From: JAPLKX01 sp035530195
GTDB lineage: Bacteria; Hydrogenedentota; Hydrogenedentia; Hydrogenedentales; SLHB01
Length of the DNA stretch: 5,692 nt
Assembly (NCBI GenBank): GCA_035530195.1
Contig: DATKVG010000145.1
Coordinates: forward strand, 1 to 5,692
Reading direction: 5' to 3'
The translations under genes were made by a program, and so were the position numbers. Below the pieces are notes generated by a model that was not told the DNA's origin, did not search any database, and worked only from the letters and a program-made list of their open reading frames with translations. Position 1 is the stretch's first letter; each line of letters starts with the position of its first letter. Below are positions 1 through 4,666 of this stretch, in pieces.

Positions 1-23
1 TGGTGCGGGCGTCCCGCCTGCAC
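1..23. repeat. GC-rich dispersed repeat, left copy
   Basis: This 23-bp sequence recurs at 1185-1207 in the same orientation with one mismatch (position 14, C here, T there). It is an imperfect palindrome: GTGC and GGCG on the left face CGCC and GCAC on the right around a TCC centre. It lies 3' of the minus-strand oxidoreductase gene, and together the two copies bracket that gene and its promoter. The repeat may continue to the left of the window. Short GC-rich repeats of this style are typical of intergenic regions in Planctomycetes-like genomes; that link is from general knowledge. Confidence 0.7.
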
Positions 24-28
24 GGTGG

Positions 29-48
29 GGTCGCGCTCCCGCGCGACC
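29..48 (-). other. Perfect hairpin downstream of the oxidoreductase gene
   Basis: Positions 29-36 (GGTCGCGC) and 41-48 (GCGCGACC) form an 8-bp perfect stem with a 4-nt loop. On the minus strand it starts 11 nt after the stop codon of the oxidoreductase. No T-run follows on either strand, so it is not a canonical intrinsic terminator. It could stabilise the 3' end of the mRNA, assist termination weakly, or simply be part of the neighbouring repeat. Confidence 0.5.
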
Positions 49-59
49 GTCCGGCACTC

Positions 60-1091
60 CTACAGCCTGACCACCGCGCCCGATTTCGCCGCTTCCATGG
101 CGGCCAACGACAGCCGCAGGCTTTTCACCCCGTCGGCGTAATTACTGCGGATTCTCGAGAAATCGCCTGTTTTCACCGCCTTGACGAACTCCGCATCCAC
201 TTTCGGCGACAGGTCGGCCTTGATGATTTTGCTTTTGGTTTCCCCCTTCATCTTCCGGATGATTTCCATCTTCTCATAGTCAATCTTGAGCCGGAAATCC
301 GTGGTAAAAATGTCCAGCAACACGTCAAACGTGTAGTTACACTGGCAGGAACATACAAACGTCGCCGGAACCCCCGACTTAAACTGCATCAGCAGGGTCG
401 TTGCGTCCCAGATGTTGTACTCGTGCATGTGCAACCCCGCCGCCTCGCTCGACACCGAACCCTTCCCAAGTGCTGTGCCATCAAGGGTTTCCGCACTGAC
501 CTGCGCACCCTCCCGCTTCGTCGCCGCCACCCATTGAACGTCCCCCAGCAGGAAACGCATCAAGTCCAGCATGTGTGTCGCCTGCTCCGTTATCTGCCCG
601 CCCGACAACGCCATCCGCGTGTACCACCCCCCAATGCAGCCGCACACATAATGCCCCTGCGCCGCGTTCACAAACGTGTTCGCCAGCATGTCCCGCGCAC
701 GGTCCATGATGTCCAGGTACCGCACCTGGTACCCGACGCACGTCCCGATCCTCTTTTTCTCAACCCGCTCGCAAATATCCCCCGCCATCTCTTCCGACAA
801 CGCCAGCGGTTTTTCCACAAAAAACGGCAGGCCCCGTTCGATCACGTCCATTTCCGGGTCGCCATGCAGATACGCCGGAATCGATATATAAATGCAATCC
901 AGCCCCTCCCTCGCCAGCATCTGCTTGTAGCTCGCATACGGCGTCGCCCCGTACTTCGCCCCCGTCTCCTCGGCTTTCTCGAAAACAAGATCCGATACGG
1001 CGGTCACTTTTGCCCCACGAACATCTTTCAGCATGTCCATGTGCCAATTCGCGTTCCCGCCCGCCCCAATAAAGCCGATTCGCACTGTCAT
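60..1091 (-). CDS. Gfo/Idh/MocA family oxidoreductase, cytoplasmic
   Basis: Predicted 343-residue NAD(P)-dependent sugar or cyclitol dehydrogenase; substrate not identifiable. The N-terminus has a Rossmann nucleotide-binding start (IGFIGAGGNAN, residues 5-15). The family's EKP motif, which supplies the catalytic lysine, is intact at 93-95 (GLPFFVEKPLAL). A histidine in the usual active-site context follows at 173 (EQATHMLDL). The length is normal for the family. No signal peptide or membrane segment is visible, so it should act in the cytoplasm. The ATG at 1091 was chosen because GGAGG lies 8 nt upstream and the Rossmann strand starts three residues later. The same frame is open 49 codons further upstream, but that extension translates repeat and promoter sequence. 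It is transcribed divergently from the glycosyltransferase, as its own unit in this window. Family assignment is secure; the specific reaction is unknown. Confidence 0.93.
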   Translation of the reverse strand: MTVRIGFIGAGGNANWHMDMLKDVRGAKVTAVSDLVFEKAEETGAKYGATPYASYKQMLAREGLDCIYISIPAYLHGDPEMDVIERGLPFFVEKPLALSEEMAGDICERVEKKRIGTCVGYQVRYLDIMDRARDMLANTFVNAAQGHYVCGCIGGWYTRMALSGGQITEQATHMLDLMRFLLGDVQWVAATKREGAQVSAETLDGTALGKGSVSSEAAGLHMHEYNIWDATTLLMQFKSGVPATFVCSCQCNYTFDVLLDIFTTDFRLKIDYEKMEIIRKMKGETKSKIIKADLSPKVDAEFVKAVKTGDFSRIRSNYADGVKSLRLSLAAMEAAKSGAVVRL

Positions 1092-1099
1092 GGCTGTAA

Positions 1100-1104
1100 C
1101 CTCC
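1100..1104 (-). promoter_or_regulatory. Ribosome binding site of the minus-strand oxidoreductase
   Basis: The minus strand reads GGAGG here, 8 nt before the ATG at 1091. This perfect Shine-Dalgarno core decides the start codon in favour of 1091 over the in-frame ATG at 1238, which lies in repeat sequence. Confidence 0.8.
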
Positions 1105-1128
1105 GTATCCGTTTTTGCGCCCGCACCG

Positions 1129-1157
1129 ATTCTAAAGCCACCGCCACAACCGTTCAA
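1129..1157 (-). promoter_or_regulatory. Sigma70-like promoter of the minus-strand oxidoreductase
   Basis: On the minus strand, TTGAAC (1157-1152, 4 of 6 to TTGACA with the first four bases matching) is followed after exactly 17 nt by TAGAAT (1134-1129, 5 of 6 to TATAAT). The expected transcription start near 1122 gives a leader of about 31 nt that includes the GGAGG site. The same -10 hexamer occurs in front of two plus-strand genes in this window. Confidence 0.6.
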
Positions 1158-1184
1158 GTGCGAAGTGCCCAGTTCCGAGAATTG

Positions 1185-1207
1185 TGGTGCGGGCGTCTCG
1201 CCTGCAC
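1185..1207. repeat. GC-rich dispersed repeat, right copy
   Basis: This matches positions 1-23 in 22 of 23 bases, same orientation. Read on the minus strand, its core (1204-1186) also matches 16 of 19 bases of the terminator stem-loop at 4282-4300, so the window holds three related elements, all between genes. Here it lies in the divergent spacer, upstream of the promoters of both flanking genes. Confidence 0.7.
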
Positions 1208-1215
1208 ATATCAGT

Positions 1216-1247
1216 CGGATCGGTCCCATCGGTCCCATCCTGTTTTA
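1216..1247. repeat. 9-bp tandem array followed by TGTTTTA
   Basis: Two exact units of CGGTCCCAT (1221-1229 and 1230-1238) follow a partial unit CGGAT (1216-1220). The motif TGTTTTA occurs at 1241-1247, two bases after the array. A sister array with related units and the same downstream TGTTTTA lies at 2932-2977. The unit keeps a CGG-N-C-NN-AT pattern in both. Its function is unknown; it probably belongs to a family of intergenic repeats. Confidence 0.6.
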
Positions 1248-1295
1248 GCTCCCGTATACGGCCTGCGCGCCATGGAACAATTCGCGCCGGTACGC

Positions 1296-1301
1296 TAGAA
1301 T
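1296..1301 (+). promoter_or_regulatory. -10 element suggesting a leaderless glycosyltransferase mRNA
   Basis: TAGAAT ends 6 nt before the ATG at 1308. Transcription usually starts about 7 nt after the -10 hexamer, so the first base of the mRNA would be the A of that ATG. No Shine-Dalgarno sequence is visible before this start, which agrees with leaderless translation. No convincing -35 exists; candidates at 16-18 nt spacing match only 3 of 6 bases. Confidence 0.45.
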
Positions 1302-1307
1302 GACCCC

Positions 1308-2930
1308 ATGCTCAACGGATCTGGCACAGAAACCCCGAGCGATCCGCCCAACCGCCTCGTCGTCCGCTTAGGCCTCGCTTTGGCCGCGGCTGCACTCGCC
1401 GTACGCCTCCTGTTTTGGGCCTATACGGGCAGAATCTGGGAAGACGCCCTGATCACCCTCGCCCATTCCGAAAACGCCGTCCGCGGCATCGGTTTGACGC
1501 TGCCTCAAGGTGGCGGCAGGCCCGTACAGGGATTCTCGAGCCCGCTCGGCGTGCTGTTGCCGCTCGCCGGCGACTTCGTCAGCCTGGGTTCTGGCCTGAC
1601 GGTGCTCCGTGTGGCGTCGGCGCTGGCCGGCGGCCTCACGGTCCTCTACTTGCTGCGCATCGCTCTCCATCCCTCGATCAGGCTGTCGACGCCCGCCGCC
1701 ATCCTTGCCATGGGCTATGCCGCGTTCGAACACCACCAGATCTCCTGGGGCATGGCCGGTATGGAGACCCAACTGGCGACCCTGGCGCTGGTGGCCTCGA
1801 TTTACTACCTCGTCGCCGGCAACGCCTACGCACTCGGCCTTGCGCTCGGCGTTTGCGTGCTCGCGCGCCCCGAATTCGCCCTGTGGGCCGTCGCCGCCGG
1901 GCTGGTCGTGCTCGAGCGGAACCGCCGCGATTTCCTCGTGGCCGCCGGCGCCGGGTTCGGCCTCTACCTGCCCTGGCTGGCCTTCTCCTGGGCCTACTAC
2001 GGCTCCCCCATCCCCAACACGATACTCGCAAAAGGCCTCGGCTACCCCCTCTGGTGGAAAGACACCGCCTTGAACGTCGCGGCGGCGTCGAAACATCTGG
2101 CCGCCCGCCTGTCCTGCGCCTACTTGCCCGACTCGATCTTCCAGGCGCTGGGCCCCTCGTTTGCCGGCCACGGTACCCATTTCAGCCGGATATTCAACGA
2201 CCACGGGGCCGTCTGCCTCGCCGCACTCTTCCTCGTCTTGGTCGGCTGCGGCATGGCCGTCTACCACCGCAGGCGGGGTATGATCCCGCCCCTCGTTTTT
2301 GCCGCCGTCTTCACCGCCTACCTCACGTTCGCCGTACCCCACGTCTTTGGCTGGTATGCGGTGCCATTTGCCGCGGTGCTCGTGCTCATGGCGGCCTACG
2401 GGCTGGATTCAGTCGCGGACCTGATCCCAAACCGCCGCGCCCGCACCGCATTCGCCTACGGCCTCGTAGCGGCCTACCTGGCGCTGATGATCGGCATGTT
2501 ACCCCGGACGTTCAACGCCGAAAAACGCATCCAACAGGACATCGAGAACGCCGTCCGCAAACCCGCTTGCGAATATCTCGCCCGCGCCATGTATCCCGGC
2601 CAAACCCTCGGCTGCGAAGCCCTCGGCCATACGGCCTACTCCGTCCGCCGGCAGGTGTTCGACTGGCCCGGCCTCGCCAGCCGCAAGGTCGTCCAATACA
2701 GCCGCGAAAACCCCGGCGGCAGATCCCTCGAAGCCATGCTCGAAGCCCTCCGGCCCGACTGGCTGTTGTTGCGCCCGTTCGAATACGAGCGCGCAAAGAA
2801 AACCGGCAACTGGATCGATCAAGACTACGCGTTGGTGCGCCAGTTCAAATCACTCGACTGCGCACACGACATCATGCTCGCTTCCAGAAACATTGACTTT
2901 GAATTTTGGGTATTCAGAAAAAAGTCATAA
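1308..2930 (+). CDS. GT-C fold integral-membrane glycosyltransferase (PMT/ArnT/AftB-like)
   Basis: Predicted 540-residue polytopic glycosyltransferase that would transfer a sugar from a polyprenyl-phosphate donor to an acceptor on the outer face of the cytoplasmic membrane. About 10-11 hydrophobic segments span residues 19-398, then a soluble C-terminal part (about 400-540) follows. Motifs typical of this superfamily appear in order: an acidic pair in the first external loop (WEDALIT, E45-D46, usually Asp-Asp), GFSSPLGVL at 75-83, GMET at 151-154, ARPEF at 186-190, and PIPNT with a following lysine at 234-242. The C-terminal part has the DWPGL and RPDWLLLR patterns (452-456, 482-489) seen in AftB-like relatives. 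The start lacks a ribosome binding site and may be leaderless. It stands alone between spacers. Fold and membrane location are confident; the donor and acceptor (lipopolysaccharide, glycan or protein) are unknown. It has no evident functional link to the flanking oxidoreductases. Confidence 0.85.
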   Translation: MLNGSGTETPSDPPNRLVVRLGLALAAAALAVRLLFWAYTGRIWEDALITLAHSENAVRGIGLTLPQGGGRPVQGFSSPLGVLLPLAGDFVSLGSGLTVLRVASALAGGLTVLYLLRIALHPSIRLSTPAAILAMGYAAFEHHQISWGMAGMETQLATLALVASIYYLVAGNAYALGLALGVCVLARPEFALWAVAAGLVVLERNRRDFLVAAGAGFGLYLPWLAFSWAYYGSPIPNTILAKGLGYPLWWKDTALNVAAASKHLAARLSCAYLPDSIFQALGPSFAGHGTHFSRIFNDHGAVCLAALFLVLVGCGMAVYHRRRGMIPPLVFAAVFTAYLTFAVPHVFGWYAVPFAAVLVLMAAYGLDSVADLIPNRRARTAFAYGLVAAYLALMIGMLPRTFNAEKRIQQDIENAVRKPACEYLARAMYPGQTLGCEALGHTAYSVRRQVFDWPGLASRKVVQYSRENPGGRSLEAMLEALRPDWLLLRPFEYERAKKTGNWIDQDYALVRQFKSLDCAHDIMLASRNIDFEFWVFRKKS

Positions 2931-2931
2931 T

Positions 2932-2977
2932 CGGACGGATCGGACGGATCGGACGGATGGGCGAATCGGGTGTTTTA
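2932..2977. repeat. Second 9-bp tandem array with TGTTTTA
   Basis: Three exact tandem copies of CGGACGGAT occupy 2932-2940, 2941-2949 and 2950-2958, beginning two bases after the glycosyltransferase stop codon. TGTTTTA follows at 2971-2977, as in the array at 1216-1247. The array sits just upstream of the promoter of the Tat-exported oxidoreductase. No stem-loop with a T-run is present, so it is not an obvious terminator. Confidence 0.75.
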
Positions 2978-2981
2978 TTTC

Positions 2982-3010
2982 TTCGCAAATAGACCAGAAC
3001 TTGATAGAAT
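2982..3010 (+). promoter_or_regulatory. Sigma70-like promoter of the Tat-exported oxidoreductase
   Basis: TTCGCA (2982-2987, 4 of 6 to TTGACA) and TAGAAT (3005-3010, 5 of 6 to TATAAT) are separated by exactly 17 nt. The predicted start is near 3017, giving a 26-nt leader. Position 3017 is the A of an ATG that opens a two-codon frame (ATG GAC TGA, 3017-3025) ahead of the real ribosome binding site. The TAGAAT-6 nt-ATG arrangement is the same as at 1296-1310. Confidence 0.6.
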
Positions 3011-3033
3011 AGCCGCATGGACTGACATAAAAA

Positions 3034-3038
3034 GGAGG
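3034..3038 (+). promoter_or_regulatory. Ribosome binding site of the Tat-exported oxidoreductase
   Basis: GGAGG within AAAAAGGAGG ends 4 nt before the ATG at 3043. The spacing is slightly short, but the match is perfect and fixes the start directly before the Tat signal. Confidence 0.75.
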
Positions 3039-3042
3039 CGCT

Positions 3043-4254
3043 ATGTCTGACAACCGGGAAGTCAAACGGAGAAGTTTCCTGAAATTGGCTGCGGCAACGG
3101 CGGCCGTCAGCGTCATGCCGGCGCGTACGGCGTTTGGCGCGGCCGCCAACTCGAAGCTGCGCGTCGGCCTGACCGGGTGCGGCGGCCGCGGGCCTTGGAT
3201 CGCCGATCTGTTCAACAAAAGCGGCAAGGCACAAGTCGTGGCGTGCCACGATTATTTCGTGGATCGGGCGCGGGTAGCGGGCAGAAAACTGGATGTGCCG
3301 GAAAAGAGCCAGTACGCGGGATTCGACGGCTACAAGCAGATGTTCGACCAGGTCGACATCGTCGCCGTCGAAAGCCCCCCGTACTTCCATCCCGAGCAAA
3401 CCGTCGCCACACTCGAAGCCGGCAAGCATGTCTACATCGCCAAACCCATCGCCGTCGACGTCCCCGGCTGTCTCGCCATCGTCGACGCCGCAACAAAAAA
3501 CAACGGCAAGCTCAACTGCTTCGTCGATTTCCAAACCCGCAACAACGAGTTCTTCAAAGGCGCCGCACAACGCGTCCACGACGGCATGATCGGCAAGCCC
3601 ATCCTCGGCCACGTGTTTTACCACACCGGCCGGCTGGGCAGACAGGCGAGGCCGGGATCCGAAGCGGCCCGGCTGCGCAACTGGGTGTTCGACAAGGCCC
3701 TGTCGGGCGACATCATCGTCGAGCAGAACATCCACGTCCTCGATGTGGCGAACTGGTACATTCAGAACCACCCGATACAGGCCGTCGGAACCGGCGGGCG
3801 CAAAGGCCGGGTCGACATCGGCGACTGCTGGGACCATTTCGTCGTCGCATACACCTACCCCGACGACGTCCACGTCGATTTCAGTTCGAGACAGTTCGGC
3901 GACGGGTTCGACGACCTCTGCATACGCCTCTACGGCGAGACCGGCACCGTCGACTCGCACTACGGCGGCGACGTCAAAATCCGCGGAAAGAAGGCCGGAT
4001 GGGCCGGCGGTAACACGGGCGAAATCTACCAGCAGGGAGCGGCCGATAACGTGCGCGATTTCTGCGCCGCCATTCTCGACGGCAAGCCGCTCAACAACGC
4101 CCAGGAAAGTGCCAACAGCACCATGACAAGCATCCTCGGCAGGATGGCCGCATACGAAAACCGGCTCGTCACGTGGGACGAGATGATCGAGAAAAAGCCC
4201 AAGCTCGACGCCAACCTCAACCTCCCGCCGGAAGGCATGGAGTTCCCGAAGTAG
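3043..4254 (+). CDS. Tat-exported Gfo/Idh/MocA family oxidoreductase
   Basis: Predicted 403-residue oxidoreductase with a twin-arginine signal: KRRSFLKLA at residues 8-16, a hydrophobic stretch to about 25, and a likely cleavage site near AAA-NS (33-37). The mature Rossmann domain starts at KLRVGLTGCGGRG (38-50). The family's EKP motif reads AKP at 133-135 (VYIAKPIAV), so the catalytic lysine K134 remains but the glutamate is replaced. The second active-site region is EQNIHVLDVANW (227-238), with H231. Tat export fits the need to fold with NAD(P) before translocation; tightly bound cofactor is known for some relatives such as periplasmic glucose-fructose oxidoreductase. The substrate is probably a sugar or glycan end, but cannot be read from the sequence. 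It has its own promoter and is followed by a strong terminator, so it is mostly monocistronic, with possible read-through into the cupin. Confidence 0.94.
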   Translation: MSDNREVKRRSFLKLAAATAAVSVMPARTAFGAAANSKLRVGLTGCGGRGPWIADLFNKSGKAQVVACHDYFVDRARVAGRKLDVPEKSQYAGFDGYKQMFDQVDIVAVESPPYFHPEQTVATLEAGKHVYIAKPIAVDVPGCLAIVDAATKNNGKLNCFVDFQTRNNEFFKGAAQRVHDGMIGKPILGHVFYHTGRLGRQARPGSEAARLRNWVFDKALSGDIIVEQNIHVLDVANWYIQNHPIQAVGTGGRKGRVDIGDCWDHFVVAYTYPDDVHVDFSSRQFGDGFDDLCIRLYGETGTVDSHYGGDVKIRGKKAGWAGGNTGEIYQQGAADNVRDFCAAILDGKPLNNAQESANSTMTSILGRMAAYENRLVTWDEMIEKKPKLDANLNLPPEGMEFPK

Positions 4255-4274
4255 GCGCAACATTAGCGCGTTTT

Positions 4275-4308
4275 GTAGGCGCGGGCGAGACGGCCGCGCC
4301 TACTTTTT
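4275..4308 (+). terminator. Intrinsic terminator between the Tat oxidoreductase and the cupin
   Basis: GTAGGCGCGG (4275-4284) pairs perfectly with CCGCGCCTAC (4294-4303), giving a 10-bp GC-rich stem with a 9-nt loop, followed at once by TTTTT (4304-4308). It begins 20 nt after the upstream stop codon and acts on plus-strand transcription only; no A-run precedes it. The cupin's weak ribosome binding site (AAAGGG, 4311-4316) starts 2 nt after the T-run. The stem-loop core shares 16 of 19 bases with the dispersed repeat at 1186-1204, so the terminator may be repeat-derived. Confidence 0.85.
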
Positions 4309-4323
4309 GAAAAGGGTTCGCCC

Positions 4324-4653
4324 ATGTTCAGCCCGCACATCGATGACGGCTACCGCCAAGCCCTCCCCGGCATCATGATGAAAACCCTCTGCTATGGCGG
4401 CCTCACACTCATGACCGAGTTCGTCATGGACGCCGGCAGCCTGCTGCCGTTGCATTCGCACCCCTACGAGCAGACCGGCTACCTCGTGAAAGGCCGCGTC
4501 CGCCTCTCCATACGCGGCGTCGAACACGACGTCCACCCCGGCGACAGTTGGTGCATCGGAATGAATATCGAGCATGGCGCGGCCATGCTCGAGGATTCGC
4601 TGGCGGTCGAGGTTTTCTCGCCGCGGCGCGACGAGTACATACCGAAGGATTGA
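4324..4653 (+). CDS. Small single-domain cupin, KdgF-like
   Basis: 109-residue metal-binding cupin. Cupin motif 1 is GSLLPLHSHPYEQTGYLVKG (38-57), with likely metal ligands H44, H46 and either E49 or Q50. Motif 2 is HPGDSWCIGMNIEHGA (71-86), with H84 as the last ligand. The HSHP-EQ-GY-G pattern, the PGI near the N-terminus and the FSPRRDEY ending resemble KdgF proteins, which convert 4,5-unsaturated uronates to linear ketonized sugar acids in pectin and alginate breakdown. That function is an inference from similarity; other small cupins share the core. No signal peptide is visible, so it should be cytoplasmic. The start is preceded by AAAGGG 7 nt upstream. The stop codon overlaps the ribosome binding region of the next gene, which begins 13 nt later, so the two are probably translated from one mRNA. 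A perfect inverted repeat lies inside the motif 2 coding region. Confidence 0.85.
   Translation: MFSPHIDDGYRQALPGIMMKTLCYGGLTLMTEFVMDAGSLLPLHSHPYEQTGYLVKGRVRLSIRGVEHDVHPGDSWCIGMNIEHGAAMLEDSLAVEVFSPRRDEYIPKD
4568..4592. repeat. Perfect 11-bp inverted repeat inside the cupin gene
   Basis: TCGAGCATGGC (4568-4578) and its exact reverse complement GCCATGCTCGA (4582-4592) are separated by 3 nt. The sequence codes for residues 82-90, around the metal-ligand histidine H84. In RNA it would form a stable hairpin. It may be a coincidence of GC-rich coding sequence or a regulatory structure. Confidence 0.6.
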
Positions 4654-4666
4654 AGGACTGGCAACC

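Noticed and set aside
1..1207. Insertion sequence or composite transposon around the first gene
   Set aside because: No transposase is present, the bracketing repeats are only 23 bp, and no target-site duplication could be identified.
1092..1238. 49-residue N-terminal extension of the minus-strand oxidoreductase
   Set aside because: The extension translates the 9-bp array, the dispersed repeat and the promoter. The internal ATG at 1091 has a perfect GGAGG and sits at the normal start of the Rossmann fold.
3..1298. Long plus-strand open frame opposite the cytoplasmic oxidoreductase
   Set aside because: It is antisense to a gene with clear family motifs, promoter and ribosome binding site. 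Its translation is rich in Arg, His and Pro without recognisable domains, as expected for a GC-rich shadow frame.
1368..2896. Long open frames on both strands overlapping the glycosyltransferase
   Set aside because: Their translations are low-complexity (Arg/Pro-rich on plus, Gly/Glu-rich on minus), while the 1308 frame shows ordered membrane segments and family motifs.
2932..2958. CRISPR-like array
   Set aside because: The units are contiguous 9-mers without spacers, far too short for CRISPR repeats, and no cas gene is present.
2914..4263. 449-codon minus-strand frame opposite the Tat oxidoreductase
   Set aside because: It is antisense to a gene with a Tat signal, Rossmann motif and ribosome binding site. 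Its start region translates intergenic sequence and its Val/Asp-rich content is typical of a shadow frame.
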